Positions 20,093 through 28,453 of a DNA stretch of 64,000 bases are shown piece after piece. The notes below the pieces were generated by a model. The model was not told the origin of the DNA. It saw only the letters and a program-made list of their open reading frames with translations, and searched no databases. Positions within the stretch are counted from its first letter, which is position 1. Each line of letters opens with the position of its first letter. A program made the translations under genes and the position numbers. This DNA comes from an uncultured Sterolibacterium sp. (GTDB taxonomy: Bacteria > Pseudomonadota > Gammaproteobacteria > Burkholderiales > Rhodocyclaceae), in contig CAIVDC010000021.1 of assembly GCA_903904605.1 (NCBI GenBank), forward strand, positions 1 to 64,000, written 5' to 3'.

Positions 20093-22686
20093 AAACCGAC
20101 GAATACAGCCGGAAACCGGTGACCGAGACCCTGGCGACGCTGGGCAGCGATGGCCGGAACGGTCTGAGCGGCGACGAAGTGCGGGTGCGGCTCGGGCAAT
20201 TCGGCTACAACGAGATCCGGGAGAAGGAAGAACCGCTCTGGCACAGGATCTTCCGGCGCTTCTGGGGTCCAATTCCCTGGATGATAGAGGCGGCCGCCGT
20301 GCTCTCCGGCATGGTGGAGAAGTGGGACGACTTCGCCATCATCCTGGTCATGCTGCTGGTCAATGCCGGCCTCGACTTTTTCCAGGAACATCGTGCCCTG
20401 AATGCGCTCAAGGTGCTCAAGCAACGCCTGGCGAGCGAGGTGGTAGTGCTGCGCCAGGCGAACTACAAGACTATTCCCGCCCGCGAACTCGTGCCCGGCG
20501 ACATTGTCAGACTGCGCATCGGCAACATCGTCCCGGCTGATGTCCAGATGCTCCAGGGGGACTACCTGCTCGTCGACCAGTCGGCGCTGACCGGCGAATC
20601 GCTGCCGGTGAGCAAGAGGATCGGCGACGTGGCCTATGCCAACACCATCATCAAGCAGGGCGAGATGCTGGCTGTGGTGGTGAACACTGCGGCGAACACC
20701 AACTTTCACACCGTCGTGGCCCTGGTCGCCACTGCCGAGTTGGAGCAGCACAGCCACTTCCAGAAGATGGTGATCAGGATCGGAAACTTCCTGATCCTGA
20801 TCACCGTCGCCTTGGTGATCCTGATCGTCATGGTTTCACTGTTCCGCCACGAACCGCTGCTGGAGATCGCCCGCTTCGCCCTGGTGCTCACCGTCGCCGC
20901 CATCCCGGTCGCCCTGCCGGCAGTGCTGTCCGTGACTATGGCCGTGGGCGCGGTGAACCTCTCGCGCCGTCAGGCGATTGTCAGCCGTCTGACGGCAATC
21001 GAGGAATTGGCCGGCGTGGACGTGTTCTGTTCCGACAAGACCGGCACGTTGACCAAGAACGAGATGCATGTCGCAGAACCCCTCGTCCTGGAGGGACACG
21101 ACGAACGGGAGCTGTTCCTGCTGGCGGTGCTGGCCTCGAAGCTGGAGAATCGCGACCCGATAGAGTTGCCGATATTCGGCTATGTGGACGAGCACTTCCC
21201 GGACCTCGACTGGAAGGCCTACACGCAAGTGACTTTCGTCCCCTTCGATCCGGTGCGCAAGCGTACCGAAGCCCAGTGCGAGAAGGGCGGGGAGCGCTTC
21301 GTGGCGGCCAAGGGCGCGGCGCAGGTGCTGATCCCGATGGCTGAGCTGTCCGAGGAGCGGACCCGTGCCCTCAACGAGCGGGTGGATGCCCTGGCCGCCA
21401 AGGGTTATCGCACCCTCGCTGTCGGGCGGACGCGCGAAGGCGCGCCGCTCGAACTGATAGGACTCGTTCCCCTGTATGACCCGCCGCGCGAAGACTCGAA
21501 GCAAGTCATCGCCGAAATGTTGACTCACGGCGTCGCGGTGAAGATGGTCACCGGAGACAACATTGCCATCGCCCGAGAAATTGCCGGCCTGCTCGGGCTG
21601 AAGCAGCGCACCATGCGCTCTGATCAGCTCTCGGGCAGCGCGGGCGGTGAAATGCTTAGCCTCGCTTCCGCGCTGGCAGCGGCGATCTATCAGCGGCTCA
21701 AGCCCGAGATCTCAGGCAAGGAGGCGCAGACTTTCGCCAGCGGAGTCATGGACACCCTGGCCGAGACCTACGACACGCGCCTGTTGGAACGAGAGTTTCT
21801 CCATACCCACGAGTCTGCTATCGTCGAAATGATCGAGTCCGTGGATATCTTCGCGGAAGTGGTGCCGGAGGACAAGTATCGAATCGTCAACACCCTGCAG
21901 AAGGGCGGCCATATCGTCGGCATGACCGGTGACGGGGTCAATGACGCGCCGGCGCTGAAGAAGGCCGACTGCGGTATCGCCGTGTCGAACGCCACCGACG
22001 CGGCGCGGGCTGCGGCGGACATCATCCTGACGGCGCCGGGCCTGGGCGTCATAAGCGAGGCCGTGAAGCAGGCGCGCATCACCTTCGAGCGGATGAAGAG
22101 CTATGCCACCTTCCGAATCGCCGAAACGATCCGGATCATCCTGTTCATGACCTTGAGCATCGTCGTCTTCAATTTCTACCCGATCACGGCGCTGACGATC
22201 ATCCTGCTGGCCTTGCTCAACGACATTCCGATCCTCGCCATCGCCTACGACAACACCAAGGTGGATCCGAAGCCGGTGCGCTGGAATATGTCCGAGCTGC
22301 TGACGGTATCGAGCGTGCTCGGCGTACTCGGCGTGGTCGCGTCGTTCCTGCTGTTCTTTCTGCTCAAGGAGTATGGCTTCGCCGAGGACATGATACGAAC
22401 CATGTTGTTCCTCAAGCTGATTGTCGCAGGCCACAGCACGCTTTACGTCACGCGCAGCAGCGGCTGGTTCTGGCAGGATCCCTACCCGTCGCCGTTGTTG
22501 TTTGTGGCGACTTTCGGAACGGAGATCATCGGAACGCTGATCGCGGTATATGGGCTGTTGATCACGCCGGTGGGCTGGAAATATGCCTTGTGGATGTGGC
22601 TGTATGCGCTCGTCTGGTTCGTCGCCAACGATGCCATCAAGCTCGTGGTCTACCGGCAATTGCGAAACCGGGGATCTCAGGCCTAG
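20089..22686 (+). CDS. Plasma-membrane proton-efflux P-type ATPase
   Basis: This 865-residue P3A-type ATPase is related to fungal and plant Pma1. It has an N-terminal cation ATPase domain (LGQFGYNEI), actuator motif ALTGESLPV, phosphorylation motif CSDKTGTLT (about residue 320), and hinge MTGDGVNDAPAL. The long C-terminal membrane block includes ALLNDIPILAIAYDN, which is typical of H+ pumps and lacks the Ca2+ and Mg2+ signatures. It should export protons at ATP cost, helping pH homeostasis or membrane potential when respiration is limited. I chose the ATG at 20089, which overlaps the holin-like gene; a longer reading frame upstream covers that gene in another frame. Confidence 0.87.
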   Translation: MKTDEYSRKPVTETLATLGSDGRNGLSGDEVRVRLGQFGYNEIREKEEPLWHRIFRRFWGPIPWMIEAAAVLSGMVEKWDDFAIILVMLLVNAGLDFFQEHRALNALKVLKQRLASEVVVLRQANYKTIPARELVPGDIVRLRIGNIVPADVQMLQGDYLLVDQSALTGESLPVSKRIGDVAYANTIIKQGEMLAVVVNTAANTNFHTVVALVATAELEQHSHFQKMVIRIGNFLILITVALVILIVMVSLFRHEPLLEIARFALVLTVAAIPVALPAVLSVTMAVGAVNLSRRQAIVSRLTAIEELAGVDVFCSDKTGTLTKNEMHVAEPLVLEGHDERELFLLAVLASKLENRDPIELPIFGYVDEHFPDLDWKAYTQVTFVPFDPVRKRTEAQCEKGGERFVAAKGAAQVLIPMAELSEERTRALNERVDALAAKGYRTLAVGRTREGAPLELIGLVPLYDPPREDSKQVIAEMLTHGVAVKMVTGDNIAIAREIAGLLGLKQRTMRSDQLSGSAGGEMLSLASALAAAIYQRLKPEISGKEAQTFASGVMDTLAETYDTRLLEREFLHTHESAIVEMIESVDIFAEVVPEDKYRIVNTLQKGGHIVGMTGDGVNDAPALKKADCGIAVSNATDAARAAADIILTAPGLGVISEAVKQARITFERMKSYATFRIAETIRIILFMTLSIVVFNFYPITALTIILLALLNDIPILAIAYDNTKVDPKPVRWNMSELLTVSSVLGVLGVVASFLLFFLLKEYGFAEDMIRTMLFLKLIVAGHSTLYVTRSSGWFWQDPYPSPLLFVATFGTEIIGTLIAVYGLLITPVGWKYALWMWLYALVWFVANDAIKLVVYRQLRNRGSQA

Positions 22687-22911
22687 ACATTCTTGGCGGG
22701 GTTACGCGCACCTTGAGCCGACCTGTTTCCGCACATTTTTCGATGCAATGGGCTGACGACGTGAACCGGAGCGATGAACAGTTGCGGCAAGAAGCCCGAA
22801 TGCCCCAGGCCCGGCAAAGCGTCGGGAGCAGAGTGAAGAAGCGGGCAGCGCAGAACAACACCGGAGCAATCGAGCCGTCACCAATGATGGCCATAGCCAA
22901 GGAAAACTATC
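22687..22911. other. Intergenic DNA before an hsp20 relic
   Basis: There is no recognisable gene here. Its last bases (about 22896-22911) closely resemble the ribosome binding region of hsp20 at 13177-13192. Confidence 0.4.
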
Positions 22912-23001
22912 ATGGCGAATCTCATCGGCTGCGCCCCGTTCGATGAAGCCACCGGCCTTGAGCCATTCGGGACGACAGCTTCGGTGTCGAAACGCGCATG
23001 A
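22912..23001 (+). pseudogene. Relic of an hsp20 5' end
   Basis: This 29-codon frame starts MANLIGCAPFDEATGLEPFG. Ten of its first 20 residues are identical to the start of the Hsp20 protein at 13193, and the preceding bases (CCAAGGAAAACTATCATGG) mirror that gene's ribosome binding site. Similarity stops after about 20 codons and a stop follows at 22999-23001. It looks like a decayed or rearranged duplicate. A short regulatory leader peptide is a less likely alternative. Confidence 0.5.
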
Positions 23002-23192
23002 ACACTTCGGTCGAAATTTGCTACGTCGATTGCGTCTGCAAGCTGCAGAAATATGCGAGCGCGGCACAAGAGCTCAGAAGGCAGGGCCACACGTCCAGGC
23101 CTTTGCGCAGGCTGGCCGCCGCAACGCCCTATCGTGTCGCGGCGGCGGCTCTGCCGGATCTCCTTAGCCTGTTGGACAGCCACCGGGCGTGA
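22998..23192 (+). CDS. Small hypothetical protein (64 codons)
   Basis: The frame starts by ATGA overlap with the hsp20 relic and ends 17 bp before polX. The product begins MNTSVEICYVDCVCKLQKYA (three cysteines in the first 20 residues) and is otherwise Ala/Leu/Arg-rich and helical. I recognise no family. It could be translated by coupling or be a chance frame in relic DNA. Confidence 0.3.
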   Translation: MNTSVEICYVDCVCKLQKYASAAQELRRQGHTSRPLRRLAAATPYRVAAAALPDLLSLLDSHRA

Positions 23193-23209
23193 TGCCGGAA
23201 GGAGGCGAC

Positions 23210-24934
23210 ATGCCCATCCACAACGCCGACATTGCCGCAGCCTTCACGGAGATGGCCGACCTGCTGGAGATCCAGCAGGCCAATCCATTTCGCATCCGCG
23301 CCTATCGCAACGCCGCCCGCATCGTCGGCGAACTGGCGCGCGAGGTGCGCGCCATGGTCGAGCGCCACGAGGACTTGACCGAACTGCCCGGCATCGGCGA
23401 AGACCTTGCGGCGAAAATGCGCGAAATCGTCGACAGCGGCAGATGCCGGGCGCTCGATCGGCTGAAGAGCGAACTGCCGCCGGCGATCGGCGAGCTGCTG
23501 CGTGTGCCGGGGCTGGGGCCGAAACGGGTGCGCACGCTCTGGCACGAGCTCGAGGTGCAGACGCCGGAACAACTGGCACGCGCCGCCCGCGACGGCCGTA
23601 TCCGCGCCTTATCGGGCTTCGGCGCCAAGAGCGAGGCGAACATCCTGAAGTCGGTCGAGGAGCATCTGTCGAAGGCGCGGCGCCTCAAGCTCGCCACTGC
23701 TGCCCAGTATGCCCACTCCCTGGTGGACCGACTCTCGGCTGCGCAAGGCGTGATACGCGTCGAAGTGGCCGGCAGCTATCGGAGGGCGCGCGACACGGTC
23801 GGCGATCTCGACATCCTGATCGCGGCGAGGGCCGGCAGCGACGTCATGGCGCGCTTCGCGGCCTGCGACGAGGTGGCCCAAGTGCTCGCCCAGGGACCCA
23901 CACGCGCCGGCGCAGTGCTGAAAAGCGGCCTGCAGGTGGATCTGCGTGTTGTGGAAGAGGCGGCCTACGGCGCGGCCCTATGCTATTTCACCGGATCCAA
24001 GGCCCACAATATTGCCCTGCGCCGCCTTGCGCAGGAGCGCGGGCTCAAGCTCAACGAATACGGGGTGTTTCGTGGCCGCAACCGCATCGCCGGCGACAGC
24101 GAGGGGTCGGTCTATCGCGCCCTCGGATTGCCCTGGATCGCACCGGAACTGCGCGAGGACCGCGGCGAAATCGCGGCGGCCCGCGCCGGACGCCTGCCGC
24201 GCTTGGTGCAATTGGGTGACCTGCGCGGTGACCTGCATGCGCACACCAGGGCCTCCGACGGCCATCACACGCTGCAGGAAATGGCTTTGGCGGCCAAGGC
24301 GACCGGCCTCACCTACCTGGCCATCACAGAACACTCGCGCCGGCTTGCCATGGCCCGCGGCCTCGATCCGCGCCGCCTCGCCGAACAATGCGAGGAAATC
24401 GACCGTCTGAACGAAACGCTGAGCGGCATCGTGCTGTTGAAGGGCATCGAGGTGGACATCCTCGAGGATGGCAGCCTGGATCTGCCGGACGCCGCGCTTG
24501 CCCGGCTCGATCTGGTCGTCGGCGCGGTACATAGCCATTTCGACCTGTCCCGGCGCAAACAGACCGAACGCATCCTGCGCGCCATGGACCATCGCCGCTT
24601 CACGCTGCTCGCCCATCCCACCGGCCGCCTCATCGAGAGCCGGCCGCCCTACGACGTGGACATGCTGCGCCTCGTTCGCCACGCGAAGACTCGCGGCTGC
24701 TATCTCGAATTGAACGCGCATCCCGACCGGCTCGACCTGTCCGACAGCCACTGCCTGATCGCCAAGGAGGAAGGCGTGCTGGTTTCCATCAACTCCGACG
24801 CCCACAGCCGGGAGGAGTTCGCCAACCTGCGTTTCGGCATAGGCCAGGCGCGGCGCGGCTGGCTGGCTCCTGCCGACCTGCTGAACAGCCGGCCTCTGGC
24901 AGAACTGCGCCGCCTGCTCGCCAGGAACCGATAA
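23210..24934 (+). CDS. polX: DNA polymerase X family protein with PHP domain
   Basis: This 574-residue bacterial PolX has an N-terminal helix-hairpin-helix module (LPGIGEDLAAKM and VPGLGPKRVRTLW). A nucleotidyltransferase palm carries the metal-binding motif GDLDILIAA preceded by GSYRRARDT (about residue 190). The C-terminal PHP domain (GDLHAHTRASDGHHTLQEM, about residue 340) ends in INSDAHS and is expected to give 3'-5' exonuclease activity. Its role is gap-filling and repair of damaged DNA. The ATG at 23210 follows GGAGG by five bases. The archease gene overlaps its stop by one base. Confidence 0.9.
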   Translation: MPIHNADIAAAFTEMADLLEIQQANPFRIRAYRNAARIVGELAREVRAMVERHEDLTELPGIGEDLAAKMREIVDSGRCRALDRLKSELPPAIGELLRVPGLGPKRVRTLWHELEVQTPEQLARAARDGRIRALSGFGAKSEANILKSVEEHLSKARRLKLATAAQYAHSLVDRLSAAQGVIRVEVAGSYRRARDTVGDLDILIAARAGSDVMARFAACDEVAQVLAQGPTRAGAVLKSGLQVDLRVVEEAAYGAALCYFTGSKAHNIALRRLAQERGLKLNEYGVFRGRNRIAGDSEGSVYRALGLPWIAPELREDRGEIAAARAGRLPRLVQLGDLRGDLHAHTRASDGHHTLQEMALAAKATGLTYLAITEHSRRLAMARGLDPRRLAEQCEEIDRLNETLSGIVLLKGIEVDILEDGSLDLPDAALARLDLVVGAVHSHFDLSRRKQTERILRAMDHRRFTLLAHPTGRLIESRPPYDVDMLRLVRHAKTRGCYLELNAHPDRLDLSDSHCLIAKEEGVLVSINSDAHSREEFANLRFGIGQARRGWLAPADLLNSRPLAELRRLLARNR

Positions 24935-25386
24935 TGGCCTGGCAGACCTTCGCCCACGAGGCCGACATCGGCGTGCGCGGCTGTGGCGCCACCCTCGCCG
25001 AAGCTTTCGTCGGCGTGGCAACGGCGCTGACGGCCGCGATCTGCGATCCGGCCAGAGTGGCGGCAAAGCAGGCCGTGCCTGTGGACTGCGAGGCGGCCGA
25101 TGAAGAACTGCTGCTGGTCGATTGGCTCAATGCCCTGATCTATGAGATGGCCACGCGGCGCATGCTGTTCTCGCGCTTCGAACTCGGCATAGAAGGCCTT
25201 CCGGGCCGGGCCGGGCGCAGCGCAGAGAGGGAGCCTCTCCGCCTGCACGCGACCGCCTGGGGCGAGCCGCTGGATGTCGCGCGCCATCAACCTGCCGCCG
25301 AAGTGAAAGCTGCATCGTTTTGCGAGTTGGCGGTGCGCCGCCAGGTGAACGGGCTGTGGTATGCCCAATGCGTAGTCGATATTTGA
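24934..25386 (+). CDS. Archease (RtcB cofactor)
   Basis: This 150-residue archease-fold protein begins with FAHEADIGVRGCG, carrying the metal-binding Asp, and contains DEELLLVDWLNALIYE and the terminal VVDI. Archeases accelerate guanylylation of the RNA ligase RtcB and allow multiple turnover. The partner rtcB lies 3 kb downstream (28454), with dnaK and dnaJ in between. The start overlaps the polX stop (TAATG). Its own stop lies inside an FNR-like box serving the next gene. Confidence 0.88.
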   Translation: MAWQTFAHEADIGVRGCGATLAEAFVGVATALTAAICDPARVAAKQAVPVDCEAADEELLLVDWLNALIYEMATRRMLFSRFELGIEGLPGRAGRSAEREPLRLHATAWGEPLDVARHQPAAEVKAASFCELAVRRQVNGLWYAQCVVDI

Positions 25387-25423
25387 TCCATATCATAACG
25401 ACACAATGGCTTGCTCCTATGAT
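25383..25423 (+). promoter_or_regulatory. FNR/ANR-type box and -10 upstream of dnaK
   Basis: TTGAT-CCAT-ATCAT (25383-25396) matches the FNR consensus TTGAT-N4-ATCAA at nine of ten positions. A -10 element TATGAT follows at 25418-25423, 21 bp after the box. The predicted start at about 25430 places the box centre near -41, the class II activator position. It overlaps the archease stop codon and is followed by the dnaK ribosome binding site (GGAGG, 25434-25438). Confidence 0.65.
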
Positions 25424-25445
25424 CGACAACAACGGAGGCATCGTC

Positions 25446-27323
25446 ATGACCATCATCGGGATCGACCTGGGAACTTCAAATTCGGCTGCGGCGGTGCTGC
25501 GCGGCGGCCGGCCGGTGCTGATACCCAGCGCCGAGGGCGTGAGCCTGGGCGGCAAGGCCTTCCCCAGCTATGTCGCCATCACCGCCGACGGCCAGATGCT
25601 GATCGGCGAACCGGCGCGGCGCCAGGCCGCAGCCAATCCCGAGGGGACGGCGACCGCCTTCAAGCGCAAGATGGGCACCCGCGACCGGATTCGCCTGCGC
25701 GACCGCGAGTTTTCCCCCGAGCAGCTCTCCGCTTTCCTGCTGCAAAAGATCAAGCGCGACGCCGAAGCTTTTCTCGGCGAAGCCGTGAGCCGTGCCGTGG
25801 TCACAGTGCCGGCCTACTTCGACGACAACCAGCGCAGCGCCACCAAGGATGCCGCCGGCATCGCCGGCCTGGAGGTGGTGCGTCTGGTGAACGAACCCAC
25901 CGCGGCATCCCTGGCCTACGGCCTGGACCGTGCCGGCCAGGAGTTGCGCATCGCCGTCATCGACCTCGGTGGCGGTACGCTCGACGTCACCATCATGGAA
26001 TTCGGCAAGGGGGTGTTCGAGGTCAAGGCGACCAGCGGCGACACCCGCCTGGGTGGCACCGACATGAACCAGGCGATCTTCGACGTCCTGGCGCTGCGCT
26101 TTTTGCAGCAGAGCGGCATCGATGTGCGGCGCGATCCGAAGGCCGCGGCGCGGCTGCTCGAGGCTGCCGAGATCGCCAAGATCGAGCTGTCCTCCAGCGT
26201 GAACGCCCACCTGAGCCTGCCCTACATCGGCGCGGCCGGGGGCGAGCCGAAGCACCTGGAAATGGACCTGGGCCGGGCCGAATTGGAAAGTATGGTGCGG
26301 CCGGTGATCGAGCGCTGCCGGCAGCCTCTCGAGCAGGCCATGCGCGATGCGGGCATCACCGCGAAAGAGGTCGAGCGCATCGTCTTCGTCGGCGGACCGA
26401 CGCGCATGCCGGTGGTTCGATCCTTCTTCGAGGAGATGTTCGGCCGCCAGGCAGAGATGGGTGTGGACCCGATGGAATGCGTCGCCAGCGGCGCCGCCAT
26501 CCAGGCGGGCGTCCTGACCGGGGAGGTGAGCGACATCGTGCTGGTGGACGTGACACCGCTCACGCTCGGCGTCGAGACCCTCGGCGGCGTGGCCACGCCG
26601 CTAATCGCCCGCAACACGCCCGTGCCGGTCAAGAAGACCGAGAATTTCACCACGGCGGCCGACCTCCAGACCGCGGTCACCATCCACGTCTTCCAGGGCG
26701 AGCGGGCCATGGCCGCCGACAATGTCAGCCTGGGCGAATTCAACCTCGACGGCATCCCACCGGCGCCGCGCGGGGTGCCGAAGATCGAGGTAGGCTTCGA
26801 CATCGACGCGAACGGCATCCTGAACGTCACGGCCAAGGATACCGCCACGGGCAAGAGCCAGTCGGTGCGCATCAGCGGCTCGACGCGCCTGGCCAAGGAG
26901 GTCAAGGAGCGCATGGAGAGGGAAGCCGAGACCTACGCCGAGGCGGACAGGAAGCGCCGTGAAGAAGCGGAAGTCTTGAACGAGGCGGACAGTCTCTGCT
27001 ACCAGGCCGAAAAGCTTCTGGCCGATTTCGCCCAGAAGCTGACCGCCGAACTCAAGGATAGGATCGAACAGGCGCGGCGTGCGACCAAGGAGGCCTGCAC
27101 CAAGCGCGATGCCCCGGCCGCCAAGGAGAAGGCCGAAGCCTTGCGCCGCGTGCTCAAGGAGGCGGGCACGGTGATCTACGCCCAGAGTCCACAGGCCGGT
27201 AAAGGCCCTTATCAGGAGGTGGGTACCGGAACCACGCCTCCGCCCGGGCCGTCGGCCACTGGCGAGGCCCGCCCCAGCGGTTCCGGTCCACGAGGCCGCG
27301 TCGCCGATGCCGACTACCGCTGA
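25446..27323 (+). CDS. dnaK: DnaK-type Hsp70 chaperone
   Basis: This 625-residue Hsp70 starts [17 protein letters not shown] (phosphate 1). It has [16 protein letters not shown] (phosphate 2), the adenosine motif [11 protein letters not shown], and a peptide-binding domain beginning about residue 385 ([16 protein letters not shown]). The helical lid and a Gly/Pro-rich tail end in DADYR. GTSNSA instead of GTTNS, and the absence of grpE nearby, suggest an accessory DnaK paralogue rather than the housekeeping gene. I chose the ATG at 25446, which follows GGAGG. It pairs with the dnaJ gene downstream. Confidence 0.9.
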   Translation: MTIIGIDLGTSNSAAAVLRGGRPVLIPSAEGVSLGGKAFPSYVAITADGQMLIGEPARRQAAANPEGTATAFKRKMGTRDRIRLRDREFSPEQLSAFLLQKIKRDAEAFLGEAVSRAVVTVPAYFDDNQRSATKDAAGIAGLEVVRLVNEPTAASLAYGLDRAGQELRIAVIDLGGGTLDVTIMEFGKGVFEVKATSGDTRLGGTDMNQAIFDVLALRFLQQSGIDVRRDPKAAARLLEAAEIAKIELSSSVNAHLSLPYIGAAGGEPKHLEMDLGRAELESMVRPVIERCRQPLEQAMRDAGITAKEVERIVFVGGPTRMPVVRSFFEEMFGRQAEMGVDPMECVASGAAIQAGVLTGEVSDIVLVDVTPLTLGVETLGGVATPLIARNTPVPVKKTENFTTAADLQTAVTIHVFQGERAMAADNVSLGEFNLDGIPPAPRGVPKIEVGFDIDANGILNVTAKDTATGKSQSVRISGSTRLAKEVKERMEREAETYAEADRKRREEAEVLNEADSLCYQAEKLLADFAQKLTAELKDRIEQARRATKEACTKRDAPAAKEKAEALRRVLKEAGTVIYAQSPQAGKGPYQEVGTGTTPPPGPSATGEARPSGSGPRGRVADADYR

Positions 27324-27351
27324 TTGAGCCTGCGGCAGGAGAGGGGCCGCC

Positions 27352-28437
27352 ATCGACACCGCAACCAAGCGCGACTACTACGAGGTTCTCGGCGTGCCCC
27401 GCGAGGCAGACGCCAAGACCATCAAGGACGCCTTCCGCAAGCTCGCCCTCAAATACCATCCCGACCGCAACAAGGAGGCCGGTGCCGAGGAACGCTTCAA
27501 GGAGATCGCCGAGGCCTATGCGGTGCTATCTGATCCCAAGAAGCGGGCGGACTACGATTCAGGCGGTTTCGGCAGTCTCAAGGGCATGCGGCCCGAGGAT
27601 ATCTTCGGCGGCATAGACTTCAACGACCTCTTCGGCGGCCTCGGTTTCGATTTCGGCGGCGGCATCTTCGACCGCTTTTTCGGCGGCCGCCGCCGCGCCG
27701 CCGGAGCCGCCCGCGGCGACAATATCGAGGCCATTCTGCATATCCCACTCGAGCGCGTCGCGAGCGGCGGCGAGGAACCGGTGCGCGTCGAGCGATTGAT
27801 TCAGTGTCCGAGTTGCCACGGCACCGGCGCCAAGGCAGGTACATCGCCGCGCCCCTGCGCGGACTGCCACGGCAGCGGTCGCCAAGTGAATAGCAGCCGC
27901 GATAGCGGTGTCACGTTCCAGCGCGTGACGACCTGCCCGGCCTGCGCGGGGCGCGGCTCTTTCATCGACGAGCCCTGCACCGAATGCCATGGCCAAGGCC
28001 AAATCGAGCGCGCAGAGACGCTGACAGCCAAGGTGCCGGTCGGGGTCGAGGAAGGCATGGTGCTGCGGATTCCAGGCCACGGCCTGGCCGCCCACGCATC
28101 AAACGGCCAGCCGGGAGACCTGTTGGTCGTAGTCCACAGCCTGCCCGATGGGCGCTTCGAGCGGGACGGCGCGGACCTGTGGCGGAGCCAGGAGTTGCCT
28201 CTGACCGACGCGGTGCTCGGCACAGAACTGGCGGTGCCGACCCTCGCTGGCGATGCCAAGGTAAGCGTGCCGCCAGGGACGCAACCGGACACGATACTGC
28301 GGCTGCGCGGCAAGGGTCTGCCCCGCTTTGGCGGCGGGCATGGCGACCTATTGCTGCAGCTGCGCGTGCTTGTGCCCGAAAAGCTTTCTGGGGCCGAGCG
28401 GCGGCTCTACGAGCAATTGCGTGAACTGCGGCACTGA
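27352..28437 (+). CDS. dnaJ: DnaJ-type Hsp40 co-chaperone with non-standard start
   Basis: This Hsp40 has about 361 residues. The J domain ([10 protein letters not shown], then HPD in KYHPDRN) is followed by a Gly/Phe region, four CxxCxGxG zinc-binding repeats ([32 protein letters not shown]) and the C-terminal substrate domains. It stimulates DnaK. No ATG, GTG or TTG exists upstream of helix I after the in-frame stop at 27325. The codon placed correctly behind AGGAG (27337-27341) is ATC at 27352. The first usual start, GTG at 27394, would remove helix I of the J domain. I annotate from ATC, with the start uncertain. Confidence 0.85.
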   Translation: MDTATKRDYYEVLGVPREADAKTIKDAFRKLALKYHPDRNKEAGAEERFKEIAEAYAVLSDPKKRADYDSGGFGSLKGMRPEDIFGGIDFNDLFGGLGFDFGGGIFDRFFGGRRRAAGAARGDNIEAILHIPLERVASGGEEPVRVERLIQCPSCHGTGAKAGTSPRPCADCHGSGRQVNSSRDSGVTFQRVTTCPACAGRGSFIDEPCTECHGQGQIERAETLTAKVPVGVEEGMVLRIPGHGLAAHASNGQPGDLLVVVHSLPDGRFERDGADLWRSQELPLTDAVLGTELAVPTLAGDAKVSVPPGTQPDTILRLRGKGLPRFGGGHGDLLLQLRVLVPEKLSGAERRLYEQLRELRH

Positions 28438-28453
28438 TCCGCGCGGGGGACAA

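Noticed and set aside
25406-26962. 518-codon plus-strand frame inside dnaK
   Set aside because: It runs in an alternative frame of dnaK; its product is Arg/Gly-rich without domains.
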